DNA of 25,291 nt, taken from positions 1 to 25,291 of the forward strand of contig JBIKZA010000033.1 in NCBI GenBank assembly GCA_044354975.1, read 5' to 3'. This document shows, piece by piece, positions 15,117-21,259 of this stretch. Position numbers and translations under genes: made by a program. The DNA comes from CAIZGX01 sp044354975 (lineage in GTDB: Bacteria > Bacteroidota > Bacteroidia > Flavobacteriales_D > Sanyastnellaceae). Numbering within the stretch: the first letter of the stretch is position 1; every line of letters begins with the position of its first letter. Below the pieces are notes generated by a model. That model saw only the letters and a program-made list of their open reading frames with translations, ran no database searches and was not told the DNA's origin.

Positions 15117-15743
15117 ATGAAATTGTCAAAAATTAATATTAGCGAGCATCTACGTGAGCTTCGCAAGGAAAGTGGAAGAACCTTGCGGGAGGTTGCTGCG
15201 TATTTGGAAATTGACCAGGCCATATTGAGTAAGATGGAGAATGGAAAGCGTCCGGTTACGAGAGGGGTGCTTACACAATTGGCGAAACTATACAAGAGAG
15301 ATGTTCAGGAGTTGCACAAGATTTTTATGGCTGAAAAGCTGTATAAGCAATTGGAGCATGAAGACGATGCAATGTCTATTCTGAAATTGTTGGAAAAGCA
15401 AGTCGTTTATAAAACCAAACACGATTCAGAAAAGGAACAAATTAAAAAGACAGTTCAGACCTACTTCGCCAAGCAAGTTGCAGTTGCAAAAGTGAGTTTG
15501 TTCGGATCATTTGTGAGAAATGAAGAAACAGCGAAGAGTGATATTGATTTGTTGATTCAGTTTGTTGCGAAGAAGAAAATATCGATGTTCGACATTCTCA
15601 AAATGCAGCACGAATTGGAAGAATTATTGAATCGAAAAGTGGATTTGATTGAAGAAGGTCATTTAAAGCCTCAGGCGGAATTGGAAGTAGTTCGAGAAAA
15701 AGAGGTTGTTTATGTCAAAAGCAAGAGACAAGCAAAGGGTTGA
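15117..15743 (+). CDS. mntA: XRE-MntA fusion: DNA-binding antitoxin with minimal nucleotidyltransferase domain
   Basis: A 208-residue protein. Residues about 8-68 form an XRE/Cro helix-turn-helix (LRELRKESGRTLREVAAYLE, then 'ILSKMENGKRP'). A charged linker follows, and about 108-200 is a minimal nucleotidyltransferase with 'LFGSFVRNEETAKSDIDLLI': Gly130-Ser131, ten residues, Asp142-x-Asp144, which is exactly the GSX10DXD signature of MntA. In type VII systems MntA neutralises HepT by adding AMP to a Tyr near its RNase site. Here the antitoxin also carries a DNA-binding domain, which fits the operator over its promoter. ATG 15117 is preferred; the in-frame TTG at 15108 is part of the -7 box. 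The gene overlaps hepT by 32 bp. Confidence 0.88.
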   Translation: MKLSKINISEHLRELRKESGRTLREVAAYLEIDQAILSKMENGKRPVTRGVLTQLAKLYKRDVQELHKIFMAEKLYKQLEHEDDAMSILKLLEKQVVYKTKHDSEKEQIKKTVQTYFAKQVAVAKVSLFGSFVRNEETAKSDIDLLIQFVAKKKISMFDILKMQHELEELLNRKVDLIEEGHLKPQAELEVVREKEVVYVKSKRQAKG

Positions 15744-16053
15744 AGATATATTGAATTCTATTTCAATAATTGAAGCGTTTGTTAAAGACAAAAGTTTGCT
15801 TGAATTTGAAAATGACGTCATGCTTCACAGTGCTGTTCAATATCAATTCCTCATTATCGGAGAAGCTGTGGGAACAATATCTCCTCAAATACTCCGGCGG
15901 TATAAATTCCCATGGTTCTTACCGAAGTCGTTTCGGAATTTCATTATTCACGAATATCACAATGTGAAGTTGGAGCGCATTTATCACACTGCTTTTGAAT
16001 TGAATGATTTAAAGATTGTTTGCGAAGCAATATTGGCGAGTGAATTCAAATGA
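15712..16053 (+). CDS. hepT: HepT-like HEPN toxin (DUF86)
   Basis: A 113-residue HEPN-domain protein, the usual HepT length and all alpha-helical in character. The motif 'FRNFIIHEYHNV' gives Arg75-x4-His80-x-Tyr82, the RX4HXY signature: Arg and His form the RNase site and Tyr is the residue that MntA modifies with AMP in studied systems. Other family features are 'DILNSISIIEAFV' at the N-terminus and 'QFLIIGEAVGTIS' in the middle. When free it should cut RNA and stop growth, often as a phage or plasmid-stabilising system. All key residues are present, so toxin and antitoxin both look intact. Its TGA stop is the first bases of repeat copy 4. Confidence 0.92.
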   Translation: MSKARDKQRVEDILNSISIIEAFVKDKSLLEFENDVMLHSAVQYQFLIIGEAVGTISPQILRRYKFPWFLPKSFRNFIIHEYHNVKLERIYHTAFELNDLKIVCEAILASEFK

Positions 16054-16110
16054 TTTTCCAATAACGCAGTTCCAAATACTTCGTAGGAATAAAACCGCAG
16101 TTTTTCCAAT
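16052..16110. repeat. Structured intergenic repeat, copy 4 (short)
   Basis: GATTTTCCAATAACGCAGTT followed by CCAAATACTTCGTAGGAAT and an imperfect hairpin AAAACC-GCA-GTTTTT (16091-16105). It begins within the stop codon of hepT. One stem pair is broken here, unlike in copy 5. Confidence 0.7.
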
Positions 16111-16128
16111 TAAACAATTTAGAAAAAA

Positions 16129-16335
16129 ATGAACTGGTCGCAAATTGCGACCGGTTCCATATATTAAAACATTCAAGTGCATTTCCTCTCGCTTTATGCT
16201 CATGATAGATTCTTGATACTTGATGAAAATGAGTTGTATCATCTTGGAGCCTCACTCAAGGATTTGGGGAAGCGATGGTTTGCCTTTTCTAGAATGGATG
16301 GTTTTATAAATGAGGTTCTTGATCATCTTCGCTGA
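16129..16335 (+). pseudogene. Relic of an ORF6N-domain gene
   Basis: One frame reads MNWSQIATGSIY, a TAA at 16165-16167, then 55 open codons to TGA 16333-16335. The open part contains AHDRFLILDENELYHLGASL and 'KDLGKRWFAFSRMD'. From memory of the family, the pattern HDRFLIID...YH(I/F)GASLKDLGKKWFAFSKMD is the C-terminus of many Bacteroidota ORF6N (KilA-N-like, phage-derived) proteins, and NWSQIATxS resembles a central ORF6N motif. Both parts are in the same frame but the roughly 150 residues between them, and the N-terminus, are absent. The C-terminal match is strong, the N-terminal one short. The gene cannot make a functional protein. Confidence 0.65.
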
Positions 16336-16350
16336 AGGGCCCTTCTTTTT
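16334..16350 (+). terminator. Possible weak terminator after the ORF6N relic
   Basis: GAAGGGCCCTTC is a perfect 12-bp palindrome directly followed by TTTTT. The stem is short once a loop is allowed, so its strength is doubtful. Its position at the relic's stop codon suggests the old terminator of that gene; it may now end hepT transcripts. Confidence 0.35.
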
Positions 16351-16376
16351 GAATCGAAATTAAATTTGAAACATTT

Positions 16377-16536
16377 CCCCCAGCTACACTGGGGGCATTT
16401 CGGATGTCGCTCGCAGAGCGAGTGCAAAGCAAAGCAGTTCCAATTACTTAGTAGGAATTATGAAATATGAATAAAACCTACGGTTTTCCCATTACGAAGT
16501 AGGAATAAAACCGCAGGTTTTCAAATAGCGAAGTTC
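16377..16536. repeat. Structured intergenic repeat, copy 5 (longest)
   Basis: In order: hairpin CCCCCAG-CTACA-CTGGGGG (16377-16395), CATTTCGGATGTC, hairpin GCTCGC-AGA-GCGAGT (16409-16423), CAAAGCAAAGCAGTTCC, then two units of AATTACGAAGTAGGAATAAA type with hairpins AAAACC-TAC-GGTTTT (16473-16487) and AAAACC-GCA-GGTTTT (16507-16521), ending with AGCGAAGTTC two bases before the fabI stop codon. Confidence 0.85.
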
Positions 16537-16538
16537 TA

Positions 16539-17351
16539 TTATTTCGTGAATCGCTCAATCACCGGAGGAGTTACACCGGTTGATGAGAAGCCGCCGTCGT
16601 GGAAGAGGTTTTGCATGGTTACGTAGCGAGTTAAGTCGCTGAATAACGAGATGCAATAGTCTGCACATGCCAATGCGTCTGCGTTTCCAAGTGGAGACAT
16701 TTCTTCAGCGAAACTGATGAAGCCGTCGAATCCTTTTACACCTGATCCAGCAGTGGTAACTGTTGGAGATTGAGAAATGGTGTTGATACGCACTTTCTTC
16801 GCTGCACCGTAGTGGTAACCGAAGCTGCGCGCAATGCTTTCCAACAACGCCTTCGCATCTGCCATGTCTGAATAATCTGGGAACGTACGCTGAGCAGCAA
16901 TGTAGCTCAATGCAACAACACTTCCCCAATCGCTAATGGCGTCTTTCTTATAAGCAGTGGCCAACATCTTGTGCAACGACATAGCGCTTACATCTAACGA
17001 TTGCTTGTACCACTCGTAATTCAAATCGGTGTAGTGTCGTCCTTTACGAACGTTTGGAGACATGCCAATGCTGTGTAAAACGAAGTCTACTTTTCCACCG
17101 AAGTGTTCCATAGACTTGTCGAACAAATTTTCTAAATCTCCTTCGCTTGTTGCATCGGCAGCAATAATTGGAGCGTTAATCTTTTCAGCCAAGCCGTTGA
17201 TTTCACCCATGCGCATAGCAATTGGAGCGTTGGTTAAAACAATCTGAGCGCCTTCTTCTGCAGCACGTTCAGCCACTTTCCATGCGATACTCATGTTGTT
17301 TAACGCACCACTGATAATTCCTTTTTTGCCTTTGAGTAATTGACTTGACAT
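16539..17351 (-). CDS. fabI: Enoyl-[acyl-carrier-protein] reductase (NADH)
   Basis: A 270-residue short-chain dehydrogenase-type enzyme that performs the last reduction in each round of fatty acid synthesis in the cytoplasm. Seen: the nucleotide-binding N-terminus GIISGALNNMSIAWKVAE, 'FVLHSIGMSP', and the catalytic set Tyr150, Tyr160 and Lys167 in 'SYIAAQRTFPDYSDMADAKA', with the same spacing as Tyr146/Tyr156/Lys163 of E. coli FabI. The 'SIA' after the glycine loop is typical of FabI rather than FabL or FabV. It is monocistronic, with its own promoter and with repeat copy 5 at its 3' end, and marks the return to core genes after the island. Confidence 0.96.
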   Translation of the reverse strand: MSSQLLKGKKGIISGALNNMSIAWKVAERAAEEGAQIVLTNAPIAMRMGEINGLAEKINAPIIAADATSEGDLENLFDKSMEHFGGKVDFVLHSIGMSPNVRKGRHYTDLNYEWYKQSLDVSAMSLHKMLATAYKKDAISDWGSVVALSYIAAQRTFPDYSDMADAKALLESIARSFGYHYGAAKKVRINTISQSPTVTTAGSGVKGFDGFISFAEEMSPLGNADALACADYCISLFSDLTRYVTMQNLFHDGGFSSTGVTPPVIERFTK

Positions 17352-17370
17352 AGTATTAAGATTTAGATTT

Positions 17371-17378
17371 CAAAAATA
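17371..17378 (-). promoter_or_regulatory. -7 promoter box of fabI
   Basis: The minus strand reads TATTTTTG, a perfect TAnnTTTG box, ending 19 nt before the fabI ATG at 17351. Expected leader length is about 14 nt. No exact -33 TTG was found at the usual distance. Confidence 0.55.
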
Positions 17379-17524
17379 CATTTTTTATTTCATTGAAACT
17401 TCCTGAACTGAAAGCATATTCACAATGGGATGTTCAATACAGAATTTCTTAAGAATGAGAAACAGAAACAGAATGAGAATGAGATTTATTTTTCTTACCC
17501 ATTCTTCCCTTCTCTGACCTTTTC

Positions 17525-18448
17525 TTAACTTAACGAAGTCCCGCGTAAAAACTCATCCACCGCCATCCGTTTCTTCCCTTCCAACTGAACTTCCAAAAGA
17601 TTGTAATAACCGCCATTCACCGCCAACTTCAAAAACGTTTTGTTGTCGGAATGAAAAGAACCTAACTCGAATGAATGTTCGGTTTCTTCTGGAAGGCCTT
17701 TGTGAATCTTTAAGGTCTTTCCTTGAAAGGTAGTGAAGGCTCCAGGGAAGGGAGTCACGCCGCGAACACGGTTGTGAACCAAGGCTGGAGTGTCCGTCAA
17801 TCGGACTCTTCCGTCTTCTTTTAAAAGTTTAGGTGCGTGCTTTAATTCACTGGTAATAAGTTCTTCTTGCGGTATTGGTTGAACCTTTCCTTCTTCCAAA
17901 AGATCAATGCTTCGAACCAACAATTCAGCTCCTTCGTGCATCATGCGCTCGTACAATTCTCCCGCTGTTTCATTCGGACCAACCAATATTTTATGCTGAC
18001 CCAATACTTCTCCAGTATCTATTTCATGCTTCAATCGGAAGGTCGTGCATCCGGTTTCCGTTTCGCCATTCATGACCGCCCATTGAATAGGAGCAGCTCC
18101 GCGGTATTGCGGAAGGAGGGAACCGTGCAAATTCAATGTGCCCAATCGAGGCATGTTCCAAACCACTTCAGGAAGCATACGGAAAGCGACAACGACGAAT
18201 AAATCGGCATTCAGGTTTTTCAAATCTTGAATGAAATGCTCTTCACGTAATTTTTCGGGTTGAAACAAATTCAATCCGTGTTGAACCGCGAACTTCTTCA
18301 CATCGCTTTCGTTCAACTGCTGTCCTCGCCCTGCGGGTTTATCAGGAGCTGTCACTACGCCAACCACTTCGTGTTTGCTTTGCAGCACGGTATTCAGCGA
18401 GGTTGTCGCGAATTCAGGCGTTCCAAGAAAGACAATGCGTAACGACAT
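17525..18448 (-). CDS. fmt: Methionyl-tRNA formyltransferase
   Basis: A 307-residue cytoplasmic enzyme that formylates initiator Met-tRNA using 10-formyl-THF, the product of fhs elsewhere in the window. Seen: 'RIVFLGTPEFATTSL' at the N-terminus, 'TAPDKPAGRGQQL', the catalytic core 'LNLHGSLLPQYRGAAPIQWA' (Asn-x-His) with the conserved Asp in 'HEIDTGEVLG', and a C-terminal OB-fold part starting near 'NRVRGVTPFPGAFT'. It is the last gene of a three-gene operon and its ATG overlaps the TAA of the gene before by one base (TAATG), so translation is likely coupled. Deformylase is not next to it, unlike in many bacteria. Confidence 0.97.
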   Translation of the reverse strand: MSLRIVFLGTPEFATTSLNTVLQSKHEVVGVVTAPDKPAGRGQQLNESDVKKFAVQHGLNLFQPEKLREEHFIQDLKNLNADLFVVVAFRMLPEVVWNMPRLGTLNLHGSLLPQYRGAAPIQWAVMNGETETGCTTFRLKHEIDTGEVLGQHKILVGPNETAGELYERMMHEGAELLVRSIDLLEEGKVQPIPQEELITSELKHAPKLLKEDGRVRLTDTPALVHNRVRGVTPFPGAFTTFQGKTLKIHKGLPEETEHSFELGSFHSDNKTFLKLAVNGGYYNLLEVQLEGKKRMAVDEFLRGTSLS

Positions 18449-18819
18449 TAGATGTTGAAGTATTGAGAAGCTTGTTCGTTCGGAGAAACAATTTTGTAGT
18501 AATATTTTCCGGAAGAAAATTGACTCTTTTCAAAAGTGAAAATATGATCTCCCTTCGGGAACTCTTCGCTGGCAAGGGTTAGAATGGATGCATTTTCTGA
18601 ATTGAAGATTTGAATGTCTAAATGCATCTTCATGCTCAGCTTCAACGCAATTTGTCCTTCGCCAGATTCTGTCCAATGCAATTGATTCGGAAGAGCTGGA
18701 AATTTCTCCTGTACATGCTGCTTGCGCATCACATGCAACATGCGCTTATACAACACATACGTTAGCATGGCGAGCAAAGACACTAACAATACGTTTTTTA
18801 ACAATTCAATTGTCTTCAT
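18448..18819 (-). CDS. Small membrane-anchored protein with a beta-rich C-terminal domain
   Basis: A 123-residue protein without a firm family. Residues about 8-24 are one hydrophobic helix followed by a basic stretch (KRMLHVMRKQH). Residues about 45-123 form a beta-rich domain: 'LHLDIQIFN'-type strands, 'GDHIFTFEKSQFSSGKYYYK' and a final 'SQYFNI', which has the rhythm of FlgD-Ig-like and type IX secretion C-terminal domains (GxHxxxW...SGxYxYxI). A type IX sorting signal would normally sit at the end of a long secreted protein, not a short anchored one, so it more likely only shares the fold. It is the middle gene between DUF493 and fmt; it follows DUF493 by one base. Function unknown. Confidence 0.75.
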   Translation of the reverse strand: MKTIELLKNVLLVSLLAMLTYVLYKRMLHVMRKQHVQEKFPALPNQLHWTESGEGQIALKLSMKMHLDIQIFNSENASILTLASEEFPKGDHIFTFEKSQFSSGKYYYKIVSPNEQASQYFNI

Positions 18820-18820
18820 A

Positions 18821-19093
18821 TTATAAACTTATTATTCCTTCAATTTTAGCAGCCTCATCATACTTCTCGAAAATCTCGTCAACGCTCAACATCATGGCGT
18901 GAACAGTAATAGAGGTGTATTTTCCGTTTGCACTCCACTTCATTTCGAAATGCGCACTTTCACCAAAGATCAATTTCACTGCCGTTACGCGCTCTTCGAA
19001 TGAAGGGACAATAAACTTAAACATGTACTTGCTTGGCCATTTGTGAATTTTGTTCAACTCGGCACGAAGGGCAGAAAGTCTCGATTCATCCAT
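18821..19093 (-). CDS. DUF493 (YbeD-like) protein
   Basis: A 90-residue cytoplasmic protein of the DUF493 family, small alpha/beta proteins related to the ACT-like fold of E. coli YbeD. Seen: 'KYMFKFIVPSFEERV', 'SANGKYTSITVHAMMLSVDE' and 'IFEKYDEAAKIEGIISL', the three conserved parts of the family, with the right length. The biochemical role is not known. ATG 19093 is chosen because a perfect -7 box ends four bases upstream; the in-frame codon at 19114 lies upstream of that box. First gene of the DUF493, anchored protein, fmt operon, with a 1-bp gap to the next gene. Confidence 0.88.
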   Translation of the reverse strand: MDESRLSALRAELNKIHKWPSKYMFKFIVPSFEERVTAVKLIFGESAHFEMKWSANGKYTSITVHAMMLSVDEIFEKYDEAAKIEGIISL

Positions 19094-19097
19094 GCGG

Positions 19098-19105
19098 CAA
19101 AGATA
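19098..19105 (-). promoter_or_regulatory. -7 promoter box of the DUF493-fmt operon
   Basis: The minus strand reads TATCTTTG, a perfect TAnnTTTG box. Four bases (CCGC) separate it from ATG 19093, so the transcript should be leaderless or nearly so. It lies in the gap behind the TPR gene, making the three downstream genes a separate unit. Confidence 0.55.
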
Positions 19106-19135
19106 ACGCGACAAGGCGCATACACGTTGAATTTT

Positions 19136-20653
19136 CTAATAATGAAAATCGAAACGAAAGGTGGTGAGTCTATTGCGAAATTCAATGCGGTATTCTTCCG
19201 CTTTTTTCATGGCATCTTCGGTGCGGATGTCGTTATAGAACATGCTCTTCAGCAAGTATCCTCTTGGGTCTTTTGGTTCAAGCCGAATGCATTCGTCGGC
19301 GACTTTCAGCCCCTCTTCATTTTTCTTAACAAGTTGCATGGCTTCACCTTTGGTATAATAGACTAAGAAGTCTCTTCTACCCAATCTCATTGCGTTGTCG
19401 CAATCTTCCATAGCTTCCGTGCAAGCAATACGCGTCATGTTTCCCCAACCGAGATAAGGCGCTCTTCCAATGTTAGCAGCGGCGCGGCAGATGTAGAAGG
19501 TTGTTTCGGTTGGAAATTTTTCAATGTAGGTTTCGAATAAGTTCACATAGCGATCGTCGCTAGTGTGGAATGCACCCACTTGAACGGCTAGTTCTAGATA
19601 GAATTTTGCTTCTTTCTGTTTGTTCGCATGCCAAAAGATTTCGCCAATGTGCAGAATGGTTTCAGCACGCGGAGAAGCTCCAATGGGATATTCTTTCATG
19701 TGATCTTCGGGAATGCGACTAAGCAGAATTTCACAAATAGCAATGGCCTCTTCAGAGCGATTCAATTTCATTTCAAGGAAGAGCGCTTCGTTAATCAAAT
19801 AACTATCGTCGTTGAATTGTTTGGAAAGTCTGGTGTAGTAGGGAAGGGCTTTCTCGTATTCTTTTCGCTCGGTATAAAGTTCAATAAGAACATTGCAAGC
19901 AGAATTGTCTATCCTACTTAAAGAACCACAAAGTGAGTCTAGCTCTAAAGCAAGTTTCAAGGCTGTTTCATTATTGAATTTTAGACGATGAAAGCGAATG
20001 CGTTCCGTGAGTACTAATTTTTTTTGCTCGAAAGTTTCGGCCATTTGTTGCGCCTTGATTAAATGAGGTTCAGAATCAGCATACCTGACTTGCGAATTTT
20101 CTTGATGCGCAGCGTTGTAATAATAGTAGAAGGAATACGTTGGACGTGTTGGGAAATAAGCGGTAGCGGCCATTTCCTTGAACCAATTCAAATGTGTTCT
20201 CGGAGTGAAACTTTCATGTCCCGGAATGCGACGGTCTTGCGAGAGGCGCAATTCATAATGTCCGGGCATAAAGACAAGACTGTCGAACGTCTCTGAATAT
20301 CCTGCTCCGTTTTCAGGCATAAGGTTCGTGAAGATCACCACCATGGAATCGTTGTCTTCCTTCCAAACCAAGCGGTAATGGTTTTCAGATTGGTGATACT
20401 CTTGTCCGGCGTATCGAGACGACCAGCTGTTGTGTTCGAGATTCAAACTGCGAATTTCTTTTTGTTCTGAATCGATTATGTTAGAACGTTCGCCGCTCAT
20501 GAGTTGCAGCTTCATGTGCTTCAGACACAGTTCAGAAGTATAATCTTTTCCGGGTACTCCGAAATGTTGAAAGTTTGCACCGCCTCCTCCGCCAGGTTGG
20601 GCAAGGGATACAAATGGAAGTAGGAAAAGAAAAACTAAAAATTGAAAACGCAT
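19136..20653 (-). CDS. Secreted protein with tetratricopeptide-type repeats
   Basis: A 505-residue exported protein. Residues 1-18 are a signal peptide (MRFQFLVFLFLLPFVSLAQ) followed by a glycine run. Residues about 25-190 are an uncharacterised N-terminal region with beta character ('YRLVWKEDNDSMVVIFTNL', 'FMPGHYELRLS'). From about 200 onward come helix pairs of TPR type: 'TALKLALELDSLC', 'YEKALPYYTRLSKQF', 'RSEEAIAICEILLSRIPEDH', 'KQKEAKFYLELAVQ', 'GLKVADECIRLEPKDPRGYL'. TPR arrays bind other proteins; no enzyme motif is seen. It probably acts in the periplasm or at the outer membrane. ATG 20653 is preferred over an upstream frame extension because it begins the signal peptide. A near-consensus -7 box (TACTTTCG) ends 5 nt before it. 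Confidence 0.85.
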   Translation of the reverse strand: MRFQFLVFLFLLPFVSLAQPGGGGGANFQHFGVPGKDYTSELCLKHMKLQLMSGERSNIIDSEQKEIRSLNLEHNSWSSRYAGQEYHQSENHYRLVWKEDNDSMVVIFTNLMPENGAGYSETFDSLVFMPGHYELRLSQDRRIPGHESFTPRTHLNWFKEMAATAYFPTRPTYSFYYYYNAAHQENSQVRYADSEPHLIKAQQMAETFEQKKLVLTERIRFHRLKFNNETALKLALELDSLCGSLSRIDNSACNVLIELYTERKEYEKALPYYTRLSKQFNDDSYLINEALFLEMKLNRSEEAIAICEILLSRIPEDHMKEYPIGASPRAETILHIGEIFWHANKQKEAKFYLELAVQVGAFHTSDDRYVNLFETYIEKFPTETTFYICRAAANIGRAPYLGWGNMTRIACTEAMEDCDNAMRLGRRDFLVYYTKGEAMQLVKKNEEGLKVADECIRLEPKDPRGYLLKSMFYNDIRTEDAMKKAEEYRIEFRNRLTTFRFDFHY

Positions 20654-20674
20654 GTTGCGAAAGTAAGTAATTCC

Positions 20675-20682
20675 TATTTTAG
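20675..20682 (+). promoter_or_regulatory. Near-consensus -7 box before yqgE
   Basis: TATTTTAG differs from TAnnTTTG at one position and ends 5 nt before GTG 20687. It overlaps the divergent promoter area of the TPR gene. Weak on its own; supported by agreement with the homology-based start. Confidence 0.3.
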
Positions 20683-20686
20683 CCCT

Positions 20687-21259
20687 GTGAATTTTCAACC
20701 CAACGAAAATACAGTACCGAAGCGTGGACAAGTCTTGTTGTCTGAGCCATACATCAGCGATCCTTTTTTTCATCGGACCGTTATTTTGTTGTGTGAAAAC
20801 AACGATGAAGGGTCATTCGGATTTGTGTTGAACAATTACATAGACCTTCCGATTAGCAAGATCATTGCTAATTTCCCAGAGATGCCCGGACGTGTAAGCC
20901 TTGGAGGACCGGTGAAGAACGACAGTCTCTTTTACATTCATTCGTTGGGTGAAGAAATTGAAGGCAGCACACCCATATTGGAAGGTGTTTGGTACGGCGG
21001 AGATTTCGCTCGCATTCGCGAACTTATTGAAACCGGAAAACTTCCAGAAAATGCCATTCGCTTTTTCGTCGGATACAGCGGCTGGTCTATTGGACAGCTT
21101 CAAGAAGAAATAACCTCGAAGTCTTGGTTCGTGGTGAATGTCCCTTCCAAGTTGGTCATGAATTCGAAAGAAAACAACGTTTGGAAGGAAGTCATGGACC
21201 GCATGGGCCCAAAAGGAAAGATCCTCTCTAAATTTCCCGAGGATCCGAATTTGAATTAA
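20687..21259 (+). CDS. YqgE/AlgH family protein
   Basis: A 190-residue cytoplasmic protein of the YqgE/AlgH (DUF179) family. Seen: 'KRGQVLLSEPYISDPFFHRT', 'VILLCENNDEGSFGFVLNN', 'VSLGGPVKNDSLFYIHS', 'FFVGYSGWSIGQLQEEI' and 'VWKEVMDRMG', the conserved parts in order and at family length. The molecular function is not settled, despite the old name as an alginate regulator. GTG 20687 (peptide MNFQPNE...) is chosen, as homologues begin with a short MNF/MKP stretch and the upstream TTG at 20642 would overlap the divergent gene. Its 3' end overlaps that of the HTTM gene by 32 bp. Confidence 0.9.
   Translation: MNFQPNENTVPKRGQVLLSEPYISDPFFHRTVILLCENNDEGSFGFVLNNYIDLPISKIIANFPEMPGRVSLGGPVKNDSLFYIHSLGEEIEGSTPILEGVWYGGDFARIRELIETGKLPENAIRFFVGYSGWSIGQLQEEITSKSWFVVNVPSKLVMNSKENNVWKEVMDRMGPKGKILSKFPEDPNLN

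Noticed and set aside
16131..16157. A 27-bp near-perfect inverted repeat (GAACTGGTCGCAA centre) read at first as a terminator or operator
   Set aside because: It has no T run and falls inside the coding remnant of the ORF6N relic, where the sequence is explained by codons for NWSQIATGS. The symmetry may be accidental.
17440..17500. Purine-rich short repeats (AGAAAC, AGAATG) between fmt and fabI
   Set aside because: Only two copies each with no structure; looks like simple-sequence drift in a spacer.
20654..20773. A 40-codon extension of the TPR protein
   Set aside because: It would place a polar stretch before the signal peptide and overlap the divergent yqgE gene. ATG 20653 starts the signal peptide directly.
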